Assembly: GCA_944384655.1 (NCBI GenBank)
Contig: CALWUF010000035.1
Span: 1 to 64,000 of the forward strand
Length of the DNA: 64,000 bases
DNA from: an uncultured Butyricicoccus sp.
GTDB lineage: Bacteria > Bacillota > Clostridia > Oscillospirales > Butyricicoccaceae
Reading direction: 5' to 3'
The notes beneath the pieces are model-generated. The model was not told the DNA's origin. It did no database searches and worked only from the letters and a program-made list of their open reading frames with translations. The translations under genes were made by a program, and so were the position numbers. Each line of letters starts with the position of its first letter. Position 1 is the first letter of the stretch. Below are positions 46,743 through 55,572 of the stretch, piece after piece.

Positions 46743-48520
46743 GCGCATCCTATCAGTTCCCCGAGACAGATGCCGTGCAGGAGATTGTTGTCGAACGATT
46801 TGCCGGTGTGGATTTTGCCTCCCATCAGACCAAAGTGGACTGGGCACGTTCTCCCGATGCCTGCAATATGATTGCAAATGATACCTTTTTCCCGGTCAAG
46901 CGCACAGGATATCGCAAGGTGTGCAAATTTAACGGCAAAATTTGGGGGCTGCACCGGTTTGAAACAGATACGTTGTGCCATGAGAGGACAAACCTGTGGC
47001 GGTTGGAGGCCGATGGCATACATACCCGATTGTATGCCGATATGAATCAAGCCCCATCGACGTCGTTCCTGATGGGAGGGAAATTGTGGCTGCTCGATGG
47101 GAAGACCTATCTCGTCTATGACGGCGAAACGGTGCAACCTGTGCGCGACATCGCCTATGTACCCACGACAACCATCGGCGCGCCGCCCGAGGGAGGCGGA
47201 ACCAGTTTGGAAGCGGTTAATCTGCTCACACCCAAACGCATCAATACATTTGTCGGCGACGGCACAAGCAAGGTATTTCAACTCGATTGCACGAATATTG
47301 ACCTGGAAAGCACGCAGTGTACAGAATTTCCCATCCAAATGGTCAATACGGTCACCGGGGAAGTCACATTTGAAGAAGCGCCGCCCGACGCAGGAGGGCT
47401 GGCCAATGTGATCATTTCCTTTTCCAAAACAACCGAACATCCCAGCATTGACCGCTGCCGTATCTGCGGGCTGTATGGCGGAAAAAATGACACCCGTGTC
47501 TTTCTCTCAGGCAATCCCGATGAGCCAAATTGTGACTGGCAATCCGGATTGTATGATCCCACCTATTTCCCTGATACCGGATATACACGCATTGGTTCGG
47601 ATGCATCGGAAATCATGGGATATGCCAGGCAATATGACACACAAGTGGTACTCAAATCTGATGGGCAGGATGCAAAACAATATTTGCGCACATTTGCTCT
47701 GGATGAAAATGATAAACCGAGCTATCCGCTCTTACAGGGCGCGGAAGCGGCGGGCGCTGTGAGCCGGTATGCCATTCATGTGCTGGAAGGTATGCCGATA
47801 TACCTTTCGCCCCAGGGTGTAATGGGTATTTTTGGAACCAATGTATCAGAATACCGAACCGTCGCAGGCATATCCCAGCGCATTGACCCACGTCTGGTAC
47901 AGGAAACCTTGAAAGATGCAGTGGCATGTGTCTGGGAAGGGAAATATTATCTCGCTGTCGGCGGGCATTGTTATGTTGCAGACAGCAGACAGGTGGAAAA
48001 CAGCATACCTGAATGGTATTATTGGGACAATATCCCGGCAGCATGTTTTCTTGCGGACAGCGTGGATGGAAGGCTGTGGTTCGGCACGGCAGACGGGCGT
48101 GTCTGTGCGTTTTGCCGGGAAACAGATGTAAATGCATATCTGGATGACGGAAAACCAACTTGTGCCCGTTGGGTCACCCCATTTTCCGCATTGGGCGTGT
48201 GGAACCGCACAAAAACCATTCTTTCCTGCCGTCCGCTGCTCATGCCATATGGATACTCAGGCGCAGATATCTGGTATCGCACCGAGAATCTGTGCGCATG
48301 TGTTGATTCCGTGGAATTTTCACAGTTTTCCTTTTCACATGTGGATTTTTCAAACTTTTCATTTTATTCTGCGGCGGCAGCTGTACCGGTGCCAGTGCGA
48401 CGGCGTGTGCGGCGCGCCTATCTGTTTCAACTGATTGTGCGCAATGACGGCGCAGAACCATTTGGTTTGCTTGGAATGACATTGCGTTATCAGGTGCGTA
48501 CACCCGTGCGGGATATATAG
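46739..48520 (+). CDS. P22 gp10-like packaged-DNA stabilization / tail hub protein
   Basis: A 593-residue mostly beta protein. The N-terminal FAGVDFASHQTKVDWARSPDACNM is typical of proteins that plug the portal. Aromatic-rich repeats near the C terminus (SVEFSQFSFSHVDFSNFSF) are unusual. The ATG at 46739 overlaps the adaptor stop. Confidence 0.65.
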   Translation: MSASYQFPETDAVQEIVVERFAGVDFASHQTKVDWARSPDACNMIANDTFFPVKRTGYRKVCKFNGKIWGLHRFETDTLCHERTNLWRLEADGIHTRLYADMNQAPSTSFLMGGKLWLLDGKTYLVYDGETVQPVRDIAYVPTTTIGAPPEGGGTSLEAVNLLTPKRINTFVGDGTSKVFQLDCTNIDLESTQCTEFPIQMVNTVTGEVTFEEAPPDAGGLANVIISFSKTTEHPSIDRCRICGLYGGKNDTRVFLSGNPDEPNCDWQSGLYDPTYFPDTGYTRIGSDASEIMGYARQYDTQVVLKSDGQDAKQYLRTFALDENDKPSYPLLQGAEAAGAVSRYAIHVLEGMPIYLSPQGVMGIFGTNVSEYRTVAGISQRIDPRLVQETLKDAVACVWEGKYYLAVGGHCYVADSRQVENSIPEWYYWDNIPAACFLADSVDGRLWFGTADGRVCAFCRETDVNAYLDDGKPTCARWVTPFSALGVWNRTKTILSCRPLLMPYGYSGADIWYRTENLCACVDSVEFSQFSFSHVDFSNFSFYSAAAAVPVPVRRRVRRAYLFQLIVRNDGAEPFGLLGMTLRYQVRTPVRDI

Positions 48521-48535
48521 GAAAGGACATGGATT

Positions 48536-49168
48536 ATGCAATCTTTGAATATTGAGGAATTATACCGTGCAGCGGAACGAAGCCGCTTGAATGCCTTTGA
48601 ATCTGCACGGCAGGACAGTTTGAAACGTTTGCAGAGCAGTTTGGATGAAATTGGCGCATCGTATCGCAGCAGTGTGACACAGGCGCAGACTGCCTCGCGG
48701 CTGTCTGCATTGGGACAGGAAGAAAAGCTGGCGGCAGCGGGCTTGAGCAGTGGTGGAATGTATGCTGCACCTACCTCCGGCTATACGGAAACAGCTCGTG
48801 TGTCATCGGACAATAACCTGCGCACCAATCTGAACAATTTGTCAGCGGCGCGGTTACAACAGGAACAGCAAGCGCGAAATGCGACCAATACCGAAATTGC
48901 ACAGGCCCGGCAGAATTATGAAAACAGTGCGGCGGATATCCGGATGCAGCAGGCACAGGCGCAGATCGATCAATATAACACAGACCGCGAATACAATTAT
49001 AATGTGCGCGTGACGGCATACCAACAGGCCATGCAGCGCTGGCAGACCTATGGGATTGTGCTTCCGGCAGATGCTTCGATTTTAGGCGTCCCGGCGGGGA
49101 CGCGCACTGCGTCGAGCGCATATGACAATGCGAAGCTGGCGCTTGATCGCTGGAAAGCCCTGCTCTGA
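48536..49168 (+). CDS. coiled-coil protein, possible ejection or needle protein
   Basis: A 210-residue Ala/Gln/Asn-rich helical protein. Long coiled-coil stretches cover about residues 1-75 and 95-165 (ARQNYENSAADIRMQQAQAQ). It is the last gene before the terminator, where P22-type modules encode internal or needle proteins; the role is inferred from position. The start at 48536 follows GGAAAGG. Confidence 0.55.
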   Translation: MQSLNIEELYRAAERSRLNAFESARQDSLKRLQSSLDEIGASYRSSVTQAQTASRLSALGQEEKLAAAGLSSGGMYAAPTSGYTETARVSSDNNLRTNLNNLSAARLQQEQQARNATNTEIAQARQNYENSAADIRMQQAQAQIDQYNTDREYNYNVRVTAYQQAMQRWQTYGIVLPADASILGVPAGTRTASSAYDNAKLALDRWKALL

Positions 49169-49175
49169 GCGAGAA

Positions 49176-49215
49176 AAAATCCCGCAAAAGGAAAATTTTC
49201 CTTTTGCGGGATTTT
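49176..49215. terminator. 40-nt perfect palindrome closing the phage-head operon
   Basis: The two halves are exact inverse complements centred between 49195 and 49196, ending in T-run on both strands. It separates the operon from the convergent antiporter gene. Confidence 0.85.
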
Positions 49216-49234
49216 GATATCGTTTAAATAAAAC

Positions 49235-50434
49235 TCACGTAGTTGCAGCTGGTGGCGTGGATGATTTGCCGCCCATGACCATTTTAAGCAGGATCGGGGT
49301 AATCAGCGTCGTGACGATGACGACCAGAATGACTGGGGCGAACAGGGTATCGGATACCAAACCGACAGCAGCGCCTTTCTGTGCGACAATCAATGCAACT
49401 TCGCCGCGCGATACCATACCGACGCCGACACACAGTGATTCATGGTTCGTGAACTTGCAGAGCTTTGCGCCCAGACCGCAACCCAGGATTTTGGAAAGAA
49501 TTGCAATCACCAGCAACAACAGTGCAAACAACAACAACATAGGTGTCAGACCGGCCAGATTGGTCTTGATGCCAACGCTGGCAAAAAATACCGGTGCGAA
49601 CAACATATAGGAGCAGATATCGATCTTGCGGGCGACATAATCGCGGATATTGGATAGATTGCACAACAAAAGTCCGGCAAAATATGAGCCGGTGATATCA
49701 GCGACACCGAAGAAATGTTCCGCACAGTACGACAGCAGGAAACAGAATGCCAGTGCATAGATTGCTACCCGGCGGTGCATTTTTGCGGCAAACGACTTGC
49801 TCAAATGCTTGAAATATTTGTAGACAACAAAACCGACAATGGCGATAAAGACGAAGAACAGCACGATTTTGATGAGTACAGTGCTGATCTGTACATCCGG
49901 ATTGGTGAAGCTGGAGACGATGGTCAGCACGACAATGCCCAGGATGTCATCGATAACAGCGGCGCCGAGAATCGCGGTGCCAACTTTCCCTTTCAGCTTG
50001 CCCAACTCGCGCAGGGTTTCGACTGTAATACTGACCGATGTTGCAGTCAGGATGACGCCGACGAAAAGTGCTTTTAGGAAATATAGCGGATCATTCGCGC
50101 TGTCGAAGAAGATGAGATACAGCGCGGTGCCCCCGACCAACGGGACAATGACACCGGCACACGCGATGACCAGCGAGGCAAGACCTGTTTGTTTCAGTTC
50201 CTGCAGATCCGTTTCCAGACCGGCCGAGAACATCAGCATAATGACGCCGATTTCGGCGATGACAGTGATAAAACTGTCTTCAATTACGAGGTTCAGAACA
50301 GACGGTCCAAGAACCAGACCGGCAACCAATGCGCCCACAACCTGAGGCATTTTGACCTTGCCGGAAGCCAACCCCAGAACTTTTGTAGACAGAAGGATGA
50401 TGGCAAGCACGAGAAGAAATGTGTAGGATGTCAT
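49235..50434 (-). CDS. Kef-type cation:proton antiporter (CPA2)
   Basis: A 399-residue protein with about twelve membrane segments and no TrkA domain. Typical features are PQVVGALVAGLVLGP, the MFSAGLETDL segment, TATSVSITVETL and AAVIDDILGIVVL. It would exchange K+ or Na+ for protons. The start follows AAGAAGGG. It lies convergent to the phage-head operon. Confidence 0.9.
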   Translation of the reverse strand: MTSYTFLLVLAIILLSTKVLGLASGKVKMPQVVGALVAGLVLGPSVLNLVIEDSFITVIAEIGVIMLMFSAGLETDLQELKQTGLASLVIACAGVIVPLVGGTALYLIFFDSANDPLYFLKALFVGVILTATSVSITVETLRELGKLKGKVGTAILGAAVIDDILGIVVLTIVSSFTNPDVQISTVLIKIVLFFVFIAIVGFVVYKYFKHLSKSFAAKMHRRVAIYALAFCFLLSYCAEHFFGVADITGSYFAGLLLCNLSNIRDYVARKIDICSYMLFAPVFFASVGIKTNLAGLTPMLLLFALLLLVIAILSKILGCGLGAKLCKFTNHESLCVGVGMVSRGEVALIVAQKGAAVGLVSDTLFAPVILVVIVTTLITPILLKMVMGGKSSTPPAATT

Positions 50435-50594
50435 AAATACAACCCTTCTTTCGATTGAAATTGTGAAAACAGTACAAAGAATATCTCCTTACAATTTCAA
50501 CATTATACATGGTTTCAATTTTAAAATCAAGAAAGTGGCTTGGCATAACCGCCAACTGCAAAACGATTAAAAAGTTGAAAATTAACGAAAAAAA

Positions 50595-50623
50595 ATAGAA
50601 CCATCTAATTTAGATGGTTCTGT
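50595..50623 (-). terminator. terminator of the ArsB/NhaD-like unit
   Basis: AGAACCATCTA pairs with TAGATGGTTCT; on the minus strand seven T residues follow. Confidence 0.8.
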
Positions 50624-50696
50624 TTGTGTCAAATCAGAAAAAATATTTTTTTTGTTGGCACATGTGTTAAAAAAACGCCAAAAAATTACAATGAAA

Positions 50697-51152
50697 TCAC
50701 AATGGAGTGGAATGTTTTTCCATCGCATCGAGGAATCCACAGTCATTTTCAATGCAGCGGTTAAAATTGGCCAACAAATCGCCGTCAACATTGCGATTGA
50801 GGAACAGATTTTCCAACTTTTCCAACAATATATTCATCAGAGCGGCTGACTGAATGAAGGTGCGGAAATTGGAACTTTTCTGTGCACTGCGGAATTTTGA
50901 AATGTCCTCTGTGATGAAAGCAACAATGGCTTCCGCATCAGCCAGAACGCCTTCTGCCAGTGCATAGGGACGTGTCCGCTGAAGGAAATATTTATTCCCC
51001 TTGGTGATATTGAATACGTAATCAACCTCGAAACCGTCATCCAGCTCGAATTTTACGATGTGCATGATGCTGTTGATTTCACGGATCGAACACGCGCCCA
51101 ACTGTCTCAAACGGACATTGATGACGTCGCCGGTAATCGAATTTGCATTCAT
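50697..51152 (-). CDS. uncharacterised protein behind an ArsB/NhaD-like transporter
   Basis: A 151-residue protein, mixed alpha-beta, no membrane segment or known motif. A C-terminal helical part is rich in Asn and Leu (MNILLEKLENLFLNRN). It follows the transporter by 55 bp on the same strand and the pair ends in one terminator, so it may serve or sense transport. Ribosome binding site (GGAGCG) is weak. Confidence 0.65.
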   Translation of the reverse strand: MNANSITGDVINVRLRQLGACSIREINSIMHIVKFELDDGFEVDYVFNITKGNKYFLQRTRPYALAEGVLADAEAIVAFITEDISKFRSAQKSSNFRTFIQSAALMNILLEKLENLFLNRNVDGDLLANFNRCIENDCGFLDAMEKHSTPL

Positions 51153-51207
51153 GATAAATACGCTCCATTCTGCCGCAGGTTGCGGCGTACCGTATCGTTC
51201 CTGACGA

Positions 51208-52473
51208 TCAGTAACGGATCAGCAGGAAAGCAGTTGAAATGATGATAGAAATGATCATGAGGGGGAAACCGACCTTGAGGTAGCTCATAAATGTGATCGG
51301 ATAACCGTTTTTATTGCTGATGCCGGACAGAACAACGTTGGCAGATGCGCCGATGAGCGAACCATTGCCGCCCAGGCATGCGCCCAGAGAAATGGCCCAC
51401 CAGAACGAAGTGACATCCACGCCGGATTGCTGCATGGTCAGAATCATGGGAATCAGCGTTGCGACAAAGGGGATGTTGTCCAAAAATGCAGAGAAGATGG
51501 CAGACAGCCACAACAGAAGCAGCATTGTGACCAATGTATCGCCGTGTGTGACAGCAATCAGGGCTTCTGCCAGCATCTGAATGATACCGGTTTCCTGAAG
51601 ACCGCCGACAACGATGAACAATCCGATGAAGAACAGGATGGTTGTCCATTCTACATTTGCAATGATATCTTCTGGGTCCTGCTTGCCGATGAGCAGCATG
51701 ATAACGGCGGCGGACAGCGCGATGACAGAGGATTCAACACCCAACATGCTGTGCAGCACAAAGCAGACAGCGACAAGAATTACCATCACGACGCTTTTTT
51801 TGATGAGCGCTGGATCCTTGATGGCTTTGCGTTCATCGAGCTCCATGACAAGCGCAGTTTTTTCCGCATCGACTTTGAGGTTTCTGCCATACAGGAAACG
51901 GAAGCAAAGAATCATTGCAATCATGATGAAGATGACAGCAACGCCCGTATTGCAGACAAAATCCATAAATGACAGACCGGCTTCCGAACCGATCATGATG
52001 TTCGGAGGGTCGCCGATGAGGGTGGCGGTACCGCCGATATTGGATGCCATCATCTGCGTCATCAGGAATGGAATTGGATTGATCTCCAAAATCTGTGTGA
52101 TGGCGATGGTCATCGGACCGATCAACAGGACTGTGGTAACGTTATCCAGGAATCCGGACAACACTGCTGTGATCAGAACAAACAGTACCATGATGCGCCA
52201 TGGATCACCCTTTGCAATCTTCGCAGATTTGATTGCAATATACTCAAAAATACCGGAATTTTTCACGACTGCCACGAACAGCATCATACCGATCAGGACG
52301 CCAAGCGTGTTAAAGTCTATGTAGCCTATCGCAGAATCGACACTGAGAATGCCGGTCAAAAGAAGTACAACAGCGCCGGTGAGCGCGGCAACAGTACGGT
52401 GCACCTTTTCCGTCATAATAGACACGATGACGATCAGGAAAATGACAATGGTGGCAATCTGGATGGTAGACAT
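51208..52473 (-). CDS. ArsB/NhaD superfamily anion or sodium transporter
   Basis: A 421-residue protein with about eleven membrane segments. The pseudo-symmetric motifs SGFLDNVTTVLLIGP (first half) and SAFLDNIPFVATLIP (second half), and GGTATLIGDPPNIM / GGNGSLIGASANV, are the signature of this superfamily. Substrate (Na+/H+, arsenite or a dicarboxylate) cannot be told. The start follows AAGGGAGG. Confidence 0.9.
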   Translation of the reverse strand: MSTIQIATIVIFLIVIVSIMTEKVHRTVAALTGAVVLLLTGILSVDSAIGYIDFNTLGVLIGMMLFVAVVKNSGIFEYIAIKSAKIAKGDPWRIMVLFVLITAVLSGFLDNVTTVLLIGPMTIAITQILEINPIPFLMTQMMASNIGGTATLIGDPPNIMIGSEAGLSFMDFVCNTGVAVIFIMIAMILCFRFLYGRNLKVDAEKTALVMELDERKAIKDPALIKKSVVMVILVAVCFVLHSMLGVESSVIALSAAVIMLLIGKQDPEDIIANVEWTTILFFIGLFIVVGGLQETGIIQMLAEALIAVTHGDTLVTMLLLLWLSAIFSAFLDNIPFVATLIPMILTMQQSGVDVTSFWWAISLGACLGGNGSLIGASANVVLSGISNKNGYPITFMSYLKVGFPLMIISIIISTAFLLIRY

Positions 52474-52599
52474 GATTCATACCTCCCTTGAGTTTGAATG
52501 CAGCGGCAAATAAAAATGCCGGACGCATATGGACGCGATGCTTCACGACAGCTTTTGTCATATGCCGGAAGTTGTCGTTTTCGCACTTAACAGTTAGAA

Positions 52600-52628
52600 A
52601 TTATACGCGCGCTGTATTTGAATTTCAA
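52600..52628 (-). promoter_or_regulatory. sigma-A-type promoter of the transporter gene
   Basis: On the minus strand TTGAAA, 17-bp spacer, perfect TATAAT. Confidence 0.65.
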
Positions 52629-52818
52629 GGGGGATATGTGCTAAAAATATGAATAAAATACGCTAAAAAACCGTTAACAGAGGATTAAAGTTATTCAAAT
52701 AAAAAGAGGTTTGTTAAAATTAAAACAATTGGTATTGCATAAAGGAACAAAATGTTTGATCTGACACACAATTGCCCGCAGCATGTATGGGGTTTGAAAA
52801 AGGAACATCAGCAAGAGA

Positions 52819-52849
52819 GAAAGACCCGGCAACCAGCGCCGGGTCTTTC
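52819..52849 (-). terminator. ferredoxin terminator
   Basis: AAAGACCCGGC pairs with GCCGGGTCTTT, about 20 bp after the ferredoxin stop. Confidence 0.7.
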
Positions 52850-52868
52850 GAAGTGCATAAGTAAAAAA

Positions 52869-53063
<195 letters not shown>

Positions 53064-53071
53064 TCACCTAT

Positions 53072-53099
53072 ATTGTACCACAAAGCCGAGAAAAAACAA
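53072..53099 (-). promoter_or_regulatory. promoter of the ferredoxin gene
   Basis: On the minus strand TTGTTT, 16-bp spacer, TACAAT, about 33 bp before the start. Confidence 0.55.
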
Positions 53100-53205
53100 C
53101 TCCATTTTTGGAACTTACAGAAAAAAGAAATTAGAAAACACACGTCTAAAAGAGGAAAAAGTGGGTAAAGATAAAACAGGAAGCAATGGAAAGTGAGGGA
53201 AAGTG

Positions 53206-55422
53206 ATGGAATTTCAGGGTTCGTTTGACGCAGGGGCAAAACAGGCACTGGCGATTTCTGCCAGAAGAGCGGGGCTTTTGGGAAAAAATATAGTGGGAAC
53301 GGAACATTTGCTGTTGGGATTGGCGTCGCGGCGCAATACCCCTGCCGGAAAGCTGCTCGCACAGGCAGGCGTGGGAAGTTGGCGCAGCTTGTATTATACC
53401 GCACGGTTGACGGGCAGTGGATTTCCTGTGCGCCATCCTGAACGGGTGAGCAAAAATTTGCACAGTGTGCTGCGGCAGGCAGCGCAGTCCGCTGGGCGCA
53501 GCCAGGTCGGGGATGGACATTTGTTGTGTGCACTGCTCGGCTGCCGCGATTGCACGGCGCGGCGTGTCATGGAAAAAATGGATGCAGATATTCCCGCGCT
53601 GGAGCGGCAGACGGGGATTTCTATCACACAGGAACCCGCGGGCTGGCGTACAGTCGGACGGTTGGCATCCACGTCTGCTTTAGATCGCTATGCGACCGAT
53701 CTGACCGAAATGGCACGCATTGGCAAGCTTGACCCGGTCATCGGGCGAGAGGATGAATTGTTTCGTCTGATGATGATTTTACAGCGGCGGACGAAAAACA
53801 ATCCGGTGCTGCTGGGCGATCCGGGTGTAGGGAAAACGGCGGTGGCAGAAGCGTTTGCACTGGCCATTGTCAACGGCAATGTGCCGGATGAACTGAAAGG
53901 CGCGCGGCTGCTGTCGATCGATATGGCGAGCCTGATCTCCGGAACTAAATACCGCGGTGAATTTGAAGAACGGCTCAAAACGATTGTGCGTGAACTGAGC
54001 GCGTCGCATAACATCATCGCCTTCATTGATGAAGTACACACGCTGGTGGGCGCGGGTTCGGCAGAAGGCGCCATTGATGCGTCCAATTTGCTCAAGCCGG
54101 CGCTGGCGCGCGGCGAGATCCGGCTCATTGGCACGACGACGGTGGAAGAATATCATAAAACAATCGAAAAAGATGCGGCGCTTGAACGCCGGTTCCAGCG
54201 CATTGACGTCGCTGAACCGGATGAACAGGGCGCAGAAGAAATTCTGCGCGGGCTTGCGCCGCGGTATGAACAGCACCATGGTGTACGCATTGCAGAGAAT
54301 GCGTTGTGTGCCGCTGTGCGCATTTCTATCCGCACACGCCCGGAGCGGCACTTGCCGGATAAGGCGATTGATTTGCTCGATGAGACCTGTGCGGCGGTGC
54401 ATCTGCAAGGCGGCAAGCTGGTGACGGAAAAAGAAATTGCGCAGACAGCGCAGCGGTTTGGCGGTTTTACTGACACGGCAGAAGGGGACGATGCAGCGCG
54501 TTTGCTGCGGTTAGAAGATGAACTGCGGCGCACTGTGATTGGGCAGGAGAATGCCGTACAGGCAATTTGCCGCGCGGTACGTCGCGGCGGTGCAGGATTG
54601 CGGGATGAAGCGCGCCCGGTGGCGGCACTGCTGCTGGCCGGACCGACCGGTGTGGGAAAAACATCTGTCTGTACGGCGCTTGCGCGCACATTGTTTGGTC
54701 GGGATGGACTCATTCGGATCGATTTGTCGGAATATCAGCAGCCGCATGATGTTTCCCGTCTGATCGGTGCACCTCCCGGTTATAAAGGATATGGGGAAGG
54801 CGGGCAGTTGACGGAAAAGATTCGCCGCCGTCCGCGTTCTGTCGTTTTGTTCGACGAGGTGGAAAAGGCGCATCCCGATGTACTGCGGCTGATGCTCCGC
54901 CTGCTGGAAGACGGGCAGTTGACAGATGCAGAAGGACGTTGTGCGGATTTTCGACATGCAGTGATTGTGTTGACCTCTAATCTGGGCAGTGGCAGCCGGG
55001 GACGGGCAGTCGGATTCTCCGCGGGCGGTGACGGGCAGCGGAACAGCCGTGTCAGAGAGGAAGCGCAGCGTGTGCTTCAACCGGAACTCGCAGCGAGATT
55101 GGATGATATCATTGTTTTTTCAGCGTTGACACAGACAGATTGTGCGGCAATTGCTGCACGGGAGCTGTCACTGTTGGCAAAACGATGTCTTGCACGTGGC
55201 ACACGTTTGACCTGGGATGAAACGGTGGAACAGGCGTTGGGCATTGTGGACCGGGCGCGCGGTGCACGTGCCGTGCGTGATGAGGTGGCACGGAAAGTCA
55301 CCGACCCGCTTGCAGGACTTCTGTTGTCCGGCAAAGCGGGGCGCCGGGTGGAAATCCAGACGGCAGATGGTGAGGTGACCCTGTCTGTATGTGAAAACAG
55401 TGCGATGTTATCCGGCGCATAA
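53206..55422 (+). CDS. Clp ATPase subunit, ClpA-like architecture
   Basis: A 738-residue double AAA+ unfoldase for a Clp protease. N-domain residues 1-145, D1 Walker A GDPGVGKTAVAE (about 205-216), D2 Walker A GPTGVGKTS (479-487) and Walker B VVLFDEVEKAH. The loop VGF in RGRAVGFSAGG matches the ClpP-docking tripeptide. Between D1 and D2 only a short linker lies, so the coiled M-domain of ClpC is absent. I prefer the ATG at 53206 over the GTG at 53203. Confidence 0.9.
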   Translation: MEFQGSFDAGAKQALAISARRAGLLGKNIVGTEHLLLGLASRRNTPAGKLLAQAGVGSWRSLYYTARLTGSGFPVRHPERVSKNLHSVLRQAAQSAGRSQVGDGHLLCALLGCRDCTARRVMEKMDADIPALERQTGISITQEPAGWRTVGRLASTSALDRYATDLTEMARIGKLDPVIGREDELFRLMMILQRRTKNNPVLLGDPGVGKTAVAEAFALAIVNGNVPDELKGARLLSIDMASLISGTKYRGEFEERLKTIVRELSASHNIIAFIDEVHTLVGAGSAEGAIDASNLLKPALARGEIRLIGTTTVEEYHKTIEKDAALERRFQRIDVAEPDEQGAEEILRGLAPRYEQHHGVRIAENALCAAVRISIRTRPERHLPDKAIDLLDETCAAVHLQGGKLVTEKEIAQTAQRFGGFTDTAEGDDAARLLRLEDELRRTVIGQENAVQAICRAVRRGGAGLRDEARPVAALLLAGPTGVGKTSVCTALARTLFGRDGLIRIDLSEYQQPHDVSRLIGAPPGYKGYGEGGQLTEKIRRRPRSVVLFDEVEKAHPDVLRLMLRLLEDGQLTDAEGRCADFRHAVIVLTSNLGSGSRGRAVGFSAGGDGQRNSRVREEAQRVLQPELAARLDDIIVFSALTQTDCAAIAARELSLLAKRCLARGTRLTWDETVEQALGIVDRARGARAVRDEVARKVTDPLAGLLLSGKAGRRVEIQTADGEVTLSVCENSAMLSGA

Positions 55423-55446
55423 AATGGGATACAGTTGATATCTGGG

Positions 55447-55486
55447 ACAGAGGTATATTCCTGCGGGGATATACCTCTGTTTTTTA
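55447..55486 (+). terminator. terminator of the Clp gene
   Basis: ACAGAGGTATAT pairs with ATATACCTCTGT, then T-run. Confidence 0.85.
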
Positions 55487-55494
55487 TAAATGGC

Positions 55495-55524
55495 TTGACA
55501 TTTGACAGGTTGGCTTTATATACT
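55495..55524 (+). promoter_or_regulatory. promoter of the SNF symporter gene
   Basis: A perfect TTGACA, 18-bp spacer and TATACT, about 50 bp before the start. Confidence 0.65.
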
Positions 55525-55572
55525 ACTGAAAAGACACGGATATGAATGATAAAATCAAGGGAGGCGAAAGAG

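Larger units (their letters stand above)
41391..49168 (+). mobile_element. podovirus-like head and packaging operon (cryptic prophage, GTA-like or domesticated)
   Basis: Nine plus-strand genes with gaps of at most about 80 bp: TerS-like, TerL, small membrane protein, portal, scaffold-like, major capsid, adaptor, gp10-like and coiled-coil protein. Order and types resemble a P22-like head module. I see no integrase, repressor, replication, lysis or tail-fibre gene, no att repeat, and host genes abut both ends. One promoter precedes it and a 40-nt palindromic terminator closes it. All frames are intact. Confidence 0.7.
52474..52868. other. 395-bp gene-free stretch between transporter and ferredoxin
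   Basis: It holds the transporter promoter (52600-52628), a 5' leader of about 120 bases containing repeated CATATG/GCCGGA elements, and the ferredoxin terminator at 52819-52849. No coding frame has a ribosome binding site. Confidence 0.6.

Noticed and set aside
41391..49168. Attachment-site repeats flanking the phage-head operon.
   Set aside because: I found no direct repeat at both ends; the 40-nt palindrome at the right end is a terminator without a left copy.
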